64,000 bases of DNA from Isoetes taiwanensis (GCA_021234155.1 JAJEKV010000002.1:15229428-15293427); one strand, 5' to 3'. Positions 13,001-24,859 are shown, counted from the first letter of the stretch. Numbers and translations are program-made. Notes: a model not told the origin generated them from the letters alone.

Positions 13001-13464
13001 AAACAAGATTAGAACGGGAAACATTTAGGGCATCCTGCCGGAACTGGAGTCCTGCTTGGGGCACTACTTCTAGGGTTCATTAACTGTACCGGACTTGGCT
13101 ATGGCGGATTAGAGCTTCTGCCGGACTTAGGGAATGTCTGATTTGATGGAAATTTCAGGTTTAAGATTCTGCCTCACTTGAATGTGGCGGATTGAATATA
13201 TAGCATCGCCAGACCTACAGCTTCGCCAGACCTGGCTATGGCGGATTTACAAAAACAGAAACAGGTATAGAAACAGAAACAGGTATGGATCGATTTCTTC
13301 ACTTTTTTTGTTGAAGGGAAGAAGAGATTTCTTTCTCTCTGTGTTGTACTGGAATGAATAGTCCATATTTTGACGAAGATTTGTAATGTAAAGGCATGCT
13401 TCCAAAGCCTGAAAGATGATAGCCTCCATGTATCTTATACTGCTATTACCTCCCTATTCTTTAG
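10032..13464. other. Gene-free stretch with degenerate repeats
   Basis: No gene is supportable. An open frame at 10261-10548 (95 residues) has no recognisable domain. Short imperfect duplications around GAAGGGTGAGATTAT lie at 11187-11262. The words CTTGGCTATGGCGG (about 13094) and CCTGGCTATGGCGG (about 13231) recur just upstream of the CYP97A exons. I looked for the preceding CYP97A exon (I-helix region) here and did not find it. Confidence 0.5.
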
Positions 13465-14540
13465 ATAGACTCAATTCTTGGGGATAGAATTCCAACTACT
13501 GAGGATATGAAAAGGCTAAAATACACAACCCGTGTTATTAATGAGGTAAGCATGTTACATTTGTTTTATGGCCCCTCCAGTCTTTAAACTGTCTCATTTG
13601 GTAATGTGTATGATTCATTATTTTTCAATTTCCAGTCCCTGAGGCTCTATCCGCAGCCACCCGTATTGATACGAAGGGCCCTGCAGGATGATATGCTTGG
13701 ACCATATTATTTAAGAAAGTAAACTGTTTTATGTCTCTTTTGTGTAGTTGTGGGTGAATCTAATTTCTGAGCTGCATGCAATCTATTATCTATTATATCT
13801 GCAGAGGTGAAGATATCTTCATTGCTATTTGGAACATCCATCGCTCACCCTCTTATTGGGATAATCCAGAAGAGTTCAAACCAGAGCGCTGGGCTATCGA
13901 TGGACCAGATCCATCAGAAGTTACAGAAAATTTCAGGTACATTATATCAACTACATTATATCAACTACTGCAAATTCCGCCAACCATTGCTCAGATTAAT
14001 GAATTGCAGGTATTTACCTTTTGGTGGTGGCCAACGCAAATGTATAGGTGATATATTTGCAACATTTGAGGTATGCCAGCTATGTTCTACTTATGTAAAC
14101 CATTCTTGCTTGAGTTGGGATAGATGCTGTATGCATAGCCAATTATCATTTACATTCCATCTCAAGGCATCTCTCTTATCCATTGCAGACAATAACAGCT
14201 ACTGCAATGCTGGTGCAACGATTCAATTTTGAGCTCGCAGTTAATGCACCTCCCGTAGGTGTCTTATTGCATGGATTTCTTTATAGTTGGATTTATTTAT
14301 TGTTGGATCATTTGTGTTCTCTACTAGGTTGGAATGGCCACGGGAGCAACAATCCATACCACTGCTGGTCTGAACATGACGGTTACAGAGAGGATAAAGG
14401 CTCCTATTATCCCTGTTACGGATGTTCCAAGTGTTACAACTGTAAGTGAAGACGGTTCAATTAAGAATTATAAAGGAGACAGTGATTCGGTTTCCACTTA
14501 TAAGTCCAAAACCCCTTTGACAGAAACAATTAATTTGTAA
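13465..14540 (+). CDS. CYP97A-type carotenoid beta-ring hydroxylase, last six exons only
   Basis: CYP97A enzymes (LUT5 in Arabidopsis) hydroxylate the beta rings of carotenes in plastids. Exons read as 13465-13545, 13636-13718, 13805-13936, 14010-14070, 14189-14254 and 14328-14540, all with GT-AG borders and compatible phases, giving 211 residues to a TAA stop. They include the K-helix ExxR (split as E|SLR across exons 1 and 2), PERW, the heme-binding [11 protein letters not shown] and the CYP97 hallmark TGATIHTT. The pattern fits CYP97A better than CYP97B or CYP97C. The first half (I-helix, N-terminus, transit peptide) is absent for at least 3 kb upstream. Either a very long intron lies outside the readable part, or this is a truncated copy. 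No exon read here is broken. Confidence 0.8.
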
Positions 14541-15690
14541 ATTCCTCATGTGCTATATGTTCCTTGTAACTTTATCTACACCATTATAGTCTATAATCTG
14601 TTGTTCATGTATATTAGTTCTATGGCAAAGAGTCACCAGTGCTTTTAGATAAATACTCCTTTTGTCCTAGATTTCCTGTTGACAAGGATGTAGAAAAAAC
14701 ATAGATGGAAACCTGTGGAAATTTCTGATTTGTGCACCTCACTACTAAGAGAAAAGCAGGACATTTATAGTGTGGATAATGGCACACTTGAAGTGGGGAA
14801 CATCCTCTATGGCTATCAATCTTAGGTGGTCTTAATTATCTCAAGCAATTTGTTGCTCGTTCGCCACAATCATTACATCTATGGTGATAAAGTCATAACA
14901 ATAAAATTACTAAATTGGTTCAACTGAACTCTATGGATTGCCCCAATGCTCTATTTGAGTATTTGTGTGTTTGGAATTCTCTTTATTATTTTTCTCTCTG
15001 TATTCTCTATATTGCTTTGCTTAGTATAAAGTTGATAGGAAAAGACCCATTTCAGCCATGTATAGTGGTGGGGACAGGTCCCATCTCGATATGTGTTCCA
15101 TAGCTTCTCGTGGACATTAAAAATTATATCTATTTATCTGTCTATCTATCCTCTCCCTTTTCCCGTATGTTTCTGCTTCTCATGGACATTAAAAATTGCA
15201 ATTATTTATTTATCTCTCTTAGTTTCTGTCGAGCCACTAGAATGGGACAATTTGGCCAAGACTAAGGTCTTGCCTGTCTCATCTTCGTGCCAAGGCTTCA
15301 CTCCTTAGATGATTGTCATCAGATGCTATGTTGGAGCCCACGAACATCCCCTGCTTGTTGAACAAGTTTTTAAATGCTGGATTTTGATATGATGTCATGA
15401 GAGTCTTGAATACAACCGCTAAGGTATTTGGTATTTGAGTTCTTGAGAAATGTGCTAAAGGACTAGGTTGCATATTTATTATGTTACTGACAAGAGCAAA
15501 GCATTTGATAATAAAAAATTGTAACATGGGTTACCATTTCTCTATTATCTATCATGGTATTATGTCACACTTAATATTAGGACTTCGAATGTAATGGCTT
15601 GTTTTTAGCTCTACTACCATTGTGACATGCATTTATGGATTTCTTAATGCCCTTCCATCCATATTAGAGTGTTAGGTAATGTCTATATCT
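14541..15690. repeat. Gene-free; two LINE/SINE-like 3' tails
   Basis: No gene is seen. At 15104-15120 and again at 15174-15196 the sequence has CTTCTCGTGGACATTAA and CTTCTCATGGACATTAA, each followed by AT-rich runs (the first has ATCT repeats to about 15150). The same tail ends the LINE-2 copy at 49208-49662 (inverse strand) and resembles the SINE tail near 25731. They are probably two nested retroelement 3' ends. Confidence 0.45.
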
Positions 15691-15738
15691 ACACCCCTAC
15701 ACCATCCTTAAGGCCCCGAAGGGGCCAAAAATTTTTTT
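15691..15738 (+). repeat. Dispersed repeat fragment with GGCCCC palindrome (copy 3)
   Basis: ACACCCCTAC, then ACCATCCTTAAGGCCCCGA, then AGGGGCC and an A/T run. The same order (ACCATCCTTGGGCCCC, AAGGGCC, AAAATTTTTTTT) is found at 32664-32831, and inverted at 46124-46295. Confidence 0.5.
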
Positions 15739-16475
15739 AGTTAACACAAATCATTAACACACAACTACCATGAACATTATTAACACAAACCATTGCATTT
15801 GACACATTTAAATTAAAATCCCCCTTAAACCCCCTTTGGTTTGGGTGCATATTCACACGGGGGGTTACGTAGGGCAGCGAGAGCCCCAAAAATTTTACAA
15901 TACATGTACAAAAATAACACCATTAAGTACATTCTCTCAAACCTTATAGTATTTTGCAAACCTTAATATACAGTATACAAAAATTTGTACATGCATACCC
16001 CACAAACGAGGATCGCCATGTACGGTCCAGATCTTGGAATAAAGGGCAAATATCTGAAGGATTAAATTGTTTGGTGACCCTATAGAATAAGAGCTTGTTG
16101 TAGCTCACAATCAAAGGGTCAACTATATATGCTGTATCAAGTGTACATTTGATGAGCAACGTTGGAATTAATAACACCCTTCAAGGGCCGGGGTAAAGGG
16201 GATCGACCATAGCCATAGAGAACATATTAAAGCAGAAGAAAAGAATTAAGGACCACTAATCATTCGTGACTTGAGGGGTGCTCTGTACTAGCAGGTAAGG
16301 ATAGACTTCGGCTCTACAATTGGTGAAATCCCATCAAATGTTGTTGTGTCAGCTTGAAAGGCAGCAAGGGGCTTGAAAGCCCTTCAAAGAGTTAATACAT
16401 GGCTTAGGGAAGAATTTTAATTTTTGGGACAACAAGGTGAACATTGAATTCACAAAGAAGCTTTTACTAGGGCGA
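15739..16475. other. Gene-free stretch
   Basis: AT-rich and C-rich patches; no domain, splice-linked frame or repeat boundary could be assigned. Confidence 0.4.
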
Positions 16476-19097
16476 TCAAGAGTCGCCCTCTGGAGACAAA
16501 AATCCCGTCTCCTGCAGTAGAATTTGATATGAGTCTGTGGACTTCACCCCTAGTGCTCGTACCAAGAAGGCTTTCTGCACTTGCTCCAAGTCATTCCAAG
16601 TAGCGAGGGATACTATTGGGCCCCATACTTCAACCTCGTATAAAAGGACAGGCTCCACTAAGACCTTGAGCAGGTGTGACTGATGGGCCCAATCATACAA
16701 CTCCACTCTATGACTATTGTTTTGCATTGCATATAGTGCCTTCCAGCCCGTCGTCACTCGTAGCCGTATGGATGTGTCCCAGTGCATAGTTTAAGGAGAC
16801 TCCACCAAATATTTGTATGTGGATGCCACTTCCACATTCTGCCCTCAGTAACTGAAGGAGGGGATCCTCGGTTGACGTGAGGATGATATGAGAACCACCT
16901 TAGTCTTGGTCAGGTTGACGTGCATATCAGTCGCTTGGCAGAATGTGTCCAGGGCATCGAGATGTCGTTGCATGTCTGCTGGTGTATAAGCTAGGAGGCC
17001 CACATCATCAGCATATATTAACTGCCTGATGATCTGGTGGAGAAGGTGAGCTCCGTCGCCCCCATTATCAGCAAGCCAGCTCTCCAATTGAGCAATGTAA
17101 AGCCCAAATAATGTTGGGGAGAGAGGGCATCCCTGAAGGACCCCAATACTACTATCAAATGGTTGGCTTGTTGGCTGCAACCGACTCGAGCATCTTTCAT
17201 ATAGCCTGTACACTGCATTCTGCAAATCTACAGGAACCCCCAGCTGTCGCAATCTTGCCCATAGTTTTTCCCGAGGCACAGTGCTAAATGCCTTCGCAAA
17301 ATCTCCACGAAGCAACAATATAGATCCTCACGGCAGTTCCTGCTGTCTTCAACCAGAGTTCGCAACATGAAGATATGGTCAATGCTTGAGTGCCAGGGTC
17401 TGAATCCTGTCTGGGTGAGGGCCGAACCTCTGCTGCCTCTGCCCAGCCCGTCAACTGCTGCTCGAGAATCCCAGCAAGCAATTTTGCAAACACCGAACTG
17501 GCCATGATTGTTCGGTAATTGGCTGAGCAGTGCGGGTCACCTGCCTTATAGATGGGAACAACTCTACTATTGGTCCACTGCAGTGGGAAGCCTTCTTGTA
17601 ATGCCTTGTTGAACAAGGCGGTCAGCACTGGCACTATGGAAGGCCCTGCCCACGTAAGCAATTCTGCCTGCATACCATCCAGGTCTGGCGCTTTTCCATT
17701 GGCAAGACGCTGTAAACCTTGTTCCACGTCCGAATCTGTGATTTCCAGCATTGGACCTTCTTGCAGGGGTAATGCTGCATGTATACCCAGAGGGTCATAT
17801 AGCTGTTGTAAGTATTGCCTCCACTGCTCAGAGTGATGTTCCCTATGGGCTGTACTGGCTTTCTAAGAACCCTTCGCCAGAAGGTCCCGGGGTGACGTTC
17901 CAGGAGGTAAAACATTTTCCTTTGATGCGCTGCAATGTACCTGGCTTTCTTAGCTTTAAGGAAGACGCGGTACTGTCTGACCGCATGTGGGCGTAAAGCA
18001 GGGTCTGTGACTTGGCGGAGCCAACATTTGTGTTCCTTGCACTCTGCATCAAACCATTGATTACATGGGAGGGTTGTGTTCCTGGAGATCCATTGCGGGC
18101 GGCTTATCCAAAAGCACATCTCTGCCGCTGTCCTAAGCACATCAGTCAGCCGACCTGTTTGTTGCTCTATTGTATCGCAAAATTTCTGCCAGATCATCTA
18201 TAAGCATCTGGGCATAAGCCCCTACATGTTCATAATCCATTCGCAGCTGAGGCATGTGAGGAGTTATTGCACAAGGGGGTCATACAACCTGCCAAGCCAA
18301 CTTCAAGTAACGTGGTAAGTGGTCTGTGCCGATCTCTTCATCCCTATTAGCTGTTCCCACCTGGAAGGGCTTGACGACATGCATATCCTGCTTAGGCACC
18401 AACATATAGTCCACCACACTAGATCCTTCCCCCTGGTTTTCCTGTCTACAAGTGCTCTTGCGGGTGGACGGCCACTGTGCTAGTCCATTGCAGATTACCA
18501 GGTCAAAGATACCACAGAGCAAAAGCAACTGTCTGCCGTAGCACGTGACCTGATTGTCATCTGATGTCCATGGCCAAGCTCCTTCTGCAGGATGTAGCTA
18601 CAATACATGGTCAGTCAAGGGATCAAATCTCATGGGTTGTTCTACCTCGGTGCGTGCATTGAAGTCTCCAAGGAGTATGACACTGCCCACATCATATAGA
18701 TGACATAGGGGTCCAGCCTATCCACATCCGAGTGGGTGTGATAGAAGTTGTTTTCTGCATGTGGAAAGTAGCAGGCTGCCACAAAGAGAGGTCTGCTACT
18801 GCAATTTTGCACACGCACCCACAGGTACCGGTTGTGCTCGTCTGTCTTGAACAAGGAGATTGACTGTGCCAAGGCCGTTCGGTGGTAGCGAGCAACCCTC
18901 CCATGCCCCCGCTTTCCTGTGCAATCATTGAAGATTGAGTAGCGCTGGTATCTTGGCAAGTCGGGTATCCTGTGTCCTGCATGCTCCCCTGTTTCTATGA
19001 GGAAGATGAGATCTATGTCTGCGGCAACTGAGTTGAGACTATCTCCCTTCTGCCATGGGAAGCCCCGACAATTCCAGGAGATCATGCAGAGGCACAA
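16476..19097 (-). pseudogene. LINE-2 ORF2: AP-endonuclease and reverse transcriptase, broken
   Basis: Minus-strand reading. The endonuclease begins near 19097 with SWNCRGFP and FLIETGEH; GDFNART is legible at about 18650-18680 in a neighbouring frame, and TDHLP lies near 18330. A linker with WFDAECKEH follows (about 18020). RT motifs: NGKAPDLDGMQAELL (about 17695), ANYRTIMASS (about 17510), DFAKAFSTVPREKLW (about 17290), GVLQGCPLSPTLFGLY (about 17140) and LIYADDVGLLAYTP (about 17010). After RT, LLYEVEVWGP lies near 16635 and a conserved QKAFLVRALGVKS segment near 16550. Frame changes occur near 18640, 17750, 17310 and 16845. The fragment at 48105-48180 and the copy at 58838-60096 align to this protein by eye. 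Confidence 0.85.
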
Positions 19098-19225
19098 TTC
19101 CTATTTGTTGGCAGGGACTGCAGGTGGGGATTCAGTGGCGGCAGCAGAAAGGGGGGTGACAGAAGTGGAAGCAGCTTGAGATGTGCGAGCAACAGAAGGT
19201 GAGGCAACTTGAGCAGGGCGTGCGG

Positions 19226-20810
19226 CTATAGCAGGCAAAGCAGTGATATAGGATTCGCAGCAGCATTTGGCGGCCTAAAAATTTGCATCTTGCCCCGAAT
19301 CAGTCCTGCAGCTCCTCCCAGTCTGCAAATGCTTTTAACTTTGGCAAACTCGTGCCTGCGGTCTTCTTGTTGGGCCGGGGTCAGGTCTCGGTCAACATAC
19401 ATGGCAGTTCCCTTTAGCTGCCTACCCTGACGCAGGATGGCTGCTTTCACTTGCGCATCTCGTACTGTGAACGTGACTACACGTGGGCGGTCTGGGCACT
19501 GGATGCCATGGCGTCTCGCCCTAATACTGTGTACCAGTGTGGGGAATGTCATTTGAGCAAGAACCAACATCTGAAGCCAGTTAATGAGGTCCTCCCCTGC
19601 CTCTTCTGTCAGGCCACATACCACCACATTGTGGCTTCTCCGCCTCAGCTCCTGGAACTCTCTGATTGTTGGGTCAATCTTGCCCGGCCCAACAGGAGTT
19701 GTTTGCTGTCGGCGGGGCATAGGTTGTGGCCTACGTTGGGGCGGTGGTGGCATGGAGCGGCTTGGGGGTGCAGTAGTAGATGGCCTTGGCTGACGTCGTG
19801 CAGACTCTTGGGCAGGTGGGACTGCCCTGGCAGGTATAGTGGTCTCTCCTTCCTGAAGCCGGGAGCTTATCTCCTGCTGGAATTGTTGCTGCCTGTCAAT
19901 TCACGCATGCACTGCTGCAATTGCTCATGAGCTTCTGCATGGAGGCCCTTGCCTTGTTTAGTGATGGCTGCCCTCAGCTCCTGCACCTTCCGATCTCGAG
20001 CTGCGGAGCTATGCTTCGTTTCTGCAAGTGAGAGTCCAACGTAGGGTTCGTTGCAGATGAGGCCACTTCTTGTGTCTCGACCCAAGTTTGAAGGGTTCTC
20101 AATTGTGATTGGCTCTCCTCAAAAGCGACCTGGACTTTTCGTATCATAGTGGCAGCCTCCTCAGCCTCTGATCGAATGTGGAAGATGGTTGCCACTGTCT
20201 CCTGCTCAACACGTTGCTTGTCCTGTGTCATGGTTTCAATGGCGGTGGTCAAGGAATCCATGCGGGCCTGCATGTCAGCGAGACTCTTCTTGTCCTTCTG
20301 CCCTTCAGAGTACTAGGCGAAGGCCATCCTCCAGGTGCTGTATGCGGGTCTCCATGTTGGAAACACACTATTTTTCAGTAGCCAGTTGCCTCTTGAGCAA
20401 TTTGGGTGCGGAGGCCTGCATCTCCTCTGCCAAGCAAGCAATTCGAGTTCTGTTGCCCTCTGCCATTGCTTGAACCTGTTTCCAGTGCTCCTCAACTGCC
20501 TGGTTTGGTGGTAAGGAAGCAGGATACGGCTTGCCGCTAGGCTAGAGTATCTGTCATATGCCTGCCACAAGCATATTGTTGCATGGGACTTTGCCCGCAC
20601 TTCTCTTTTCAGTGTGCATCTGTCAATTTTGCCAGTGTCATTTGGCCTGCGCTTGGGGATGGCATCTATGTACTCTCCCAGTAGAAGTTTTGCTGCCACG
20701 TCTGTGCTAGATAGAGGGGATTGCGTATCAGCACCATCCACATGCATATCAGTGGGGTTGGATGAAGGGACACAGAGCTCATCCAGCTCTTCTATCACTG
20801 GAGTTGCCAT
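19226..20810 (-). pseudogene. LINE-2 ORF1: coiled-coil plus RRM-like RNA-binding protein, broken
   Basis: The minus-strand frames 20810-20313, 20273-19974, 20085-19867 and 19753-19226 together make one ORF1. The first part is acidic with no known motif. The middle is a heptad-like coiled coil rich in E, Q and T (about 20273-19980). The last part begins with a Pro/Arg-rich hinge, then NVVVCGL about 40 residues in, RVVTFTVRDAQVKAAIL, and VDRDLTPAQQEDRR. This order (coiled coil, RRM-like fold, then the 'vdrdLTpaqq..RR' C-terminal domain) matches L1-type ORF1 proteins of animals and some algae rather than the DUF4283 type of plant L1. It is broken by at least three frame changes. Confidence 0.7.
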
Positions 20811-20814
20811 GAAT

Positions 20815-21300
20815 AGGGTGTCACCCTACAGACGCTTGTCTAAAAGCCTCCAAGCACTTTGACCACGCACAACCTCTGTCCCTTTACATCCGCCTGTCTG
20901 AAAGCTTCCACGTATTAGAAGCAGGCGCAGGCTTTGTCACCTTACAGCACCCGTCCGAAGTGTCCAAATGCAGAGTTCAAGTGCAACCTCTACCACCTTA
21001 TAGGCGCTCATCTCAGATGAATAGTGGCAATAATCTCTTCCATATAGACCCCTGTCCGGAAGCCTTCCGCCTGTAAATGTTTGAATCTAGGGCGATGCCT
21101 CCAAGTGCAAGAAGCAAGTGCAGGCTCTTTCACCTTATAGACACCCGTCTGAAAGTGTTGAAGTGCATAAATCAAGCGCAACCTCTAGTGCAAGCTCTGC
21201 CACCTTACAGATGCTTGTCTGAAATGAAAATAAGCAATGGGTTTCTCCCTTCCAGACGCCCATCTGCAAGGCTTCAGCATGTAAATGCTTGAATCCAAGG
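20815..21300 (-). repeat. Monomer-like imperfect repeats upstream of LINE-2 ORF1
   Basis: About eight degenerate copies of a unit containing CACCTTACAGACGCCCGTC followed by TGAAAG, spaced about 50-75 bases, at roughly 20821, 20880, 20938, 20994, 21041, 21129, 21191 and 21246. Linkers have CAAGTGCA and CAACCTCT words. They sit exactly where the 5' UTR and promoter of the minus-strand LINE-2 should be, like the promoter monomers of some mammalian L1 families. Promoter function is inference. Confidence 0.55.
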
Positions 21301-21479
21301 TGATTGGATGGTATCATACCCTCTGAATCCCATCTTAAAATCGGCTTGCAAAAACATGCTATTTTCTCCTCTCGGATCTTAAGCAAATATGTGCAAACCA
21401 AATGTCTTTAGAATCATCACAGAACAAGCATTCCAATGATATGCATTGTTCCCAAAACAGAGCTGCAGATCAATAGATA

Positions 21480-22235
21480 TGAAGAAAAGTATATAGTGCT
21501 GGAAAATGGAACAATGGAAACCCTAAAACCAGCACTAAAAGTCTGTTGTTTTGCTCTGAAGTCCTATTCAAACATCAGCAATATAGAATATTTTTGAAAT
21601 AACCCCGAGAGAGCTTTCCAAAAACATAAATTTCGTGAGAAACCGAGTCACAGAGAAATAGATATGAACAAAAATGTTATAGAAACCACAAAGTGGTGGT
21701 GCAGGTTGTAAATCTGTGTTTTTGCTATGGAAACACCATTCAAACATATGCAAATCGCATACCTTTAGAAATATCTCCGAGGGAACTTTTCAATCGATAA
21801 CTTTCAGCTGAAACAGAGTTAAAATTTGCAAAATACGAGAAAAAATATGTGGACAATACCACGACCACTTTAGGGTTTTTTTGTGCCCTCGATTTGCAGC
21901 CCGAAAATTTGAGTTTTTGCTGAGGAAAGATTATCAAAACATATACAAATTACATACCAATAGGAAGAACTCTGAGATGACTTTCCAAAGCAATAAATTT
22001 CAGCCAAAACGGAGTTCCTGATCTCCAGATATGATCAAAAGTGTTTGGGCACCACCACCAGTACTTCAGGGTATTTTGGGGCCCCCAATTTGCAGCCCGA
22101 AAATCTGAGTTTCTGATATAAAATAATTAGTAAAACATATGCAAATCACATACTGGCAGAAAGATCTCTGAGATGGCTTTCCAACGCAATACATTTCGGC
22201 TAAAACGGACTTCTAGATCTCCAGTTATGATTGAA
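21480..22235. repeat. Imperfect tandem array, period 172-196 bp, four units
   Basis: The anchor CAAACATATGCAAATCGCAT recurs in variants at about 21569, 21741, 21936 and 22132. Each is followed by a segment like TCCGAGATGGCTTTCCAA, then ATAAATTTCAGC and AAAACGGAGT. Identity looks highest between the last two units. The last unit is read through by the C-terminal part of the ORF at 22127-22936, showing that ORF end is not native. Confidence 0.7.
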
Positions 22236-23303
22236 AACGTGTGATCGGCTCTCAGAGCGCCTAGGGTTTCAGAGCGCTCCTGAAGACTAAGAAAGTGCAA
22301 TGAGACCTGCATTGACAAACCTAACAAGGTTAGAACATGTTCAAAATTGTAGCATAACTTATAACGTATCTGTGATTCTTCGAGGAAGTGGATTGCATGC
22401 AAATTCTGTGGTCTTGCTATCTTCTTGCCATCAAGATTTCTTCTTAATATGATAACTTGTCGTTTATTAGGAGACACCCTTGTCTCAAATATCCAAAAGT
22501 TATAGATCTGCTCACAATCTGCATTAGAAATTCTATCACATCTAGCTCTCCTCTTGAACATTGACCACGATCCTCCAAAGTCAGCAATCTTTCTTTTGTC
22601 AAGAGCAGCATATATAACCTTCCTTTTCAAATTCAGTACTTTTGCCACAACAACACGATTGCTAGAAGAACTTACAGCCATCATCATGGTTGATGATCTT
22701 GCTTGATTTGTGTCTTTTCTTCTAGCACGTTTATTGATGGCAAGTGTCTGCTTTACATTATCTACAACATGTTTGTAGACATTCAAAGCTTTATTTACAA
22801 TCAATTTAAATTCAGGAAGATGTTTTGCTGCCCTGGAAATAATGTCTAGTCTATCTTCAGAATGGAAATTCATACATACTGTGTTGATACAGTCCACAAT
22901 TTGTTTGGCTACTTTCTCTTTATGTCTAGTGCTCAACCTCTTTGTATATTTGTCTCTTTTTTCTGCCTAGTGGTGTGACGTTAAAATATGCTTCTTTCTT
23001 TCTCTTCCTGATCCTCTGTTGTCTTCTCTTTTCTGTCATGATTCTCCTGCAAGCTGTATTAGGGGATACACAACAACATATCTTGGTGTAAGAAGCCTTA
23101 CAAGGTGTAGAATCAGGTTGTGTTTCAGCACTCTCAATTGGAGATGAGACTGCTTCAAATGAGCAGGGATCCTTCTGGATCTCTAATGGAATTGAAGTTT
23201 CTGTTTCAACATGCAAATTTGGCATGTGGATTTCTACATTGTAACCAAATGCAGCAGCTAAGGCTTGTTGGTCCATTGCCTCCAATCCAACAATTCCATA
23301 CAT
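22127..23303 (-). pseudogene. Unclassified ORF pair, probably transposon-derived
   Basis: Two minus-strand frames, 23303-22926 (125 residues) and 22936-22127 (269 residues), overlap by eleven bases and read as one protein split by a frameshift. The first contains a Cys-rich patch (KICCCVSPNTACRR) and a strongly basic run (RRQQRIRKRKK). The second is Lys/Arg-rich with a segment FWIFETRVSPNKRQVIILRR and then HFLEESQ. That 'FW...TR.SPNKR...' pattern resembles a widespread uncharacterised family I associate with mobile DNA, but I cannot name it. The last ~45 residues come from the adjacent tandem array. No catalytic triad is recognisable. Host-gene origin is not excluded. Confidence 0.4.
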
Positions 23304-23481
23304 AAAGAAGACTTCGTAACAATTGCTACAGAAACAAGAGCTCTATTTCATTTCTTCAAATTTCAATTCCATCACCAAAGCTCCACTGAGAAGTCGGAGA
23401 TCTGCTCCTACCAACCAGATTGATGACATGGCTAACAAATTCCCAAATCAGGAGAGGTAGAAAACTCAAATTTGCGTGGGC

Positions 23482-24859
23482 TGTGGAAGCGCCCGTCAAA
23501 ACCTAATCTTGACGAATATAAGGAGACAGAAAATGCACATATAAAAAGGTAAAGCGCCTCATAAGCACCCAGTGTCGCAGACAGTGTCCCCCAATAACGT
23601 GCGTGGACCCATATAATAATGCAAGCACTTGCAATGACATCACAGAGAATAGTTTATATACATAGCCACATACATTTACTACCACATCCTTATGTCAAAT
23701 TTCAACCAATACATGCTAACATTATGCAACCATGATTACACTATGATCTACGTACAACATCTCTAGATATATCAATGAATAGAAAGCACATAGAAGCCTA
23801 ACTTTCCCTCCCTTAGGAAAGCCTTTTTTAGAATGTCATATCAATCACATTGCAATTTCATTATTATCTATGAATTGGGCTAAATCCCTAAACTATTTTA
23901 ATAATGCGGTCACGACTTGTCAGTTAAACCTATCAGATCTATTACTTAATACTTCATCCAGAGCATGCTTCATGCATCTCATCAGACCCGCAAGTGTCCC
24001 ATACCAGACTTATATTCAGAAGCTCCCATGGGCTTCCCAAGATCTTCTCCTCCATGGAGAAGCATCACACGTTTTCTTATCATTTATTCCCTTAGCTATA
24101 TTAACATTCCATGTAATTCCTTAATGCTTTTTCTTAACTTATGTTTATTCTTATTAATCCTTTGGGTTCCATGCCGTGGTGATATCCAAAAGCCCCATAA
24201 GCTATTCTATAGGCTTCCAGCTTTACAATTTAAGCATGTTCCTTCTTCTGTGCCTCTTCTCCATGACCTTATGGTTTAATTCTTATTTGTGCACAGATTA
24301 TAACTTTGGTAACGCACTCAATCTCTACAAATCTATTATTGCATTCAAGCTCATTCTATTTATACAAAGGAATCAGATGATCCTTATTAGTCTCATAACC
24401 AATTCAACTCTTAGATCTCTAAATTCATCAATCTCTTCTCATTTATTCACAATTCAAAACATCCCCTCTTGCAGATACTTGTGCCTCAAAGAGTCCGGCT
24501 TCTCGCTCCAAGAATCAATCTAGAAGAAGATACTTGCACAGTCAATTCTGATTAGATTCAATCCGAAAATCTGACTTGAAAAACTTTCCAGTAAAGTAAA
24601 AATTACCTGAATTGGATCTCGGGTCGCCGAGATATGATGCCCCAAACTTCGACCAGCAAAACTGCCCAAAAATTGCTCCTTCTACATCCTTCCAAAAACC
24701 CTTAAGAAATTGATGCCCTTTTCTTGTATGACATGAACTTTGTATAAACTTCTCATGTATAGTATGTATTTCTCATGCAATGACCATTCAAAATAATCTC
24801 AATAAGCATCAGTAGAAAAAGGTAAATTACATGCCTGCTAACGGGCCAGGATCGTTACA
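23482..24859 (-). repeat. Possible solo LTR
   Basis: On the minus strand the block starts TGTAACGATCCTGGCCC and ends GCGCTTCCACA, so it has TG...CA ends and a start typical of plant LTRs. It is about 1.4 kb long and holds no coding domain. The five bases on either side do not match, so no target-site duplication supports it. Treat as tentative. Confidence 0.25.

Larger units (their letters stand above)
16476..21300 (-). mobile_element. LINE-2: non-L1-type LINE with RRM-like ORF1, 3'-truncated
   Basis: On the minus strand the order is a 5' repeat region (21300 to 20815), ORF1 (20810 to 19226), then ORF2 with endonuclease (19097 to about 18280), linker (18197 to 17634) and reverse transcriptase (17751 to about 16476). 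The catalytic core reads DFAKAF, GVLQGCPLSPTLF and YADDVGLLA, unlike the YADDT core of LINE-1 and LINE-3. It is closer to I/jockey-like groups by pattern. The copy stops inside the post-RT region near 16476, where the related copy at 59411-60096 continues into a C-terminal CC...C...H motif, so the 3' end is missing. Several frame changes make it inactive. Confidence 0.85.

Noticed and set aside
21480-22235. CRISPR-like array
   Set aside because: Units are long (172-196 bp), diverged and without short repeats plus unique spacers; this is a plant tandem repeat.
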